NCBI GenBank assembly: GCA_021823555.1
Contig: JAKANW010000258.1
Location: 1-5,496 of the forward strand
Length of the DNA: 5,496 nt
Source: Chloroflexota bacterium
GTDB taxonomy: Bacteria; Chloroflexota; Anaerolineae; Anaerolineales; Villigracilaceae
Direction: 5' to 3'
A program made the position numbers and the translations under genes. Below the pieces are notes generated by a model, which was given only the letters and a program-made list of their open reading frames with translations, searched no databases and was not told where the DNA came from. Shown in pieces: positions 5,375-5,496 of this stretch; the first letter of the stretch is position 1, and each line of letters starts with the position of its first letter.

Positions 5375-5383
5375 AGTATAACA
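5375..5383 (-). promoter_or_regulatory. Extended -10 promoter element for dus
   Basis: TGTTATACT on the minus strand, identical to the element before radA. Transcription would start near 5368, leaving a leader of roughly 8 bases (ACCTCACC) before the ATG. The element touches the T run of the upstream terminator at 5383-5388, so termination of the previous gene and initiation of dus are almost back to back. A convincing -35 box is not visible. Confidence 0.45.
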
Positions 5384-5422
5384 AAAAATCGGCCCCAAAA
5401 GTCTCGGAGACCTTTAGGGTCC
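5383..5422 (-). terminator. Intrinsic terminator of a gene upstream of the window
   Basis: Read on the minus strand, GACCCUAAAGGUCUC (from 5421) folds onto GAGACUUUUGGGGCC (to 5391). The stem is nearly continuous, with one mismatch and two G-U pairs, and it is followed at once by GA and six T (5388-5383). Stem length, GC content and T tail are all typical. It implies that a minus-strand gene ends to the right of the window, or shortly inside it without a visible coding part. Confidence 0.75.
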
Positions 5423-5444
5423 ATAAATAAATAACTTCCCGTAT

Positions 5445-5485
5445 GTCGTTGCGAGGAGGGCGCATTTCCCGACGAAGCAATCTCC
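5445..5485. repeat. Possible dispersed repeat of the GTCATTGCGAGG...GAAGCAATCTCC type
   Basis: GTCGTTGCGAGGAGGGCG at 5445-5462 and CGACGAAGCAATCTCC at 5470-5485 resemble a widespread intergenic repeat whose ends read TCATTGCGAGG and GAAGCAATCTCC. The ends TTGC (5449-5452) and GCAA (5477-5480), and GGAG and CTCC further along, are inverted. Recognition is from memory of similar repeats in other genomes, not from a search. No coding sequence is visible in 5423-5496. Confidence 0.45.
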
Positions 5486-5496
5486 TGGCACTTGAA

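Noticed and set aside
1..5496. CRISPR array, tRNA or rRNA gene, insertion sequence or phage gene
   Set aside because: I saw no regularly spaced direct repeats, no cloverleaf or rRNA-like stretch, and no transposase or integrase coding sequence.

Overview
The window looks like a stretch of chromosome from a Chloroflexota bacterium, most likely an Anaerolineae-type lineage. This is an inference. It rests on two lipoproteins, one with the Thr/Pro-rich 'TPTPLPPSPTP' linker common in that phylum, a toast-rack (DUF2154/LiaF-like) lipoprotein, and several short palindromic intergenic repeats. I could not run a similarity search. Every gene I can support lies on the minus strand, so transcription runs from right to left.

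Reading in the direction of transcription: the right end (5423-5496) is non-coding and carries what looks like a dispersed repeat. Next come a strong intrinsic terminator for a gene outside the window (5383-5422) and an extended -10 promoter butting against it. That promoter drives a tRNA-dihydrouridine synthase (dus, 4392-5360). A second promoter with the same extended -10 sits in the 69-bp gap before radA (2907-4322), followed by a 10-bp hairpin in the radA leader. A TadA-like nucleic-acid or nucleoside deaminase (2362-2859, possibly starting at 2910) follows radA closely. Then comes a toast-rack lipoprotein (1460-2311) whose Shine-Dalgarno sequence lies inside a 9-bp hairpin.

After a 149-bp regulatory gap with inverted AGGTC boxes comes an Rrf2-family regulator (903-1310) with cysteines suited to an Fe-S cluster. 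It is followed by a perfect 10-bp hairpin and a T-tailed terminator. The left end holds the first 199 codons of a family-3 solute-binding lipoprotein of an ABC importer (1-598, cut by the window edge), preceded by a recognisable promoter and a near-perfect 21-bp dyad over the predicted transcription start.

Functionally, dus, radA and the deaminase form a housekeeping neighbourhood (tRNA modification and recombination repair). The two lipoproteins and the Rrf2 regulator look like separately regulated units. I see no clear new multi-gene system. The most interesting signals are in the non-coding DNA: the ribosome-site hairpin, the twin promoters, the operator-like dyads and the palindromic repeats.
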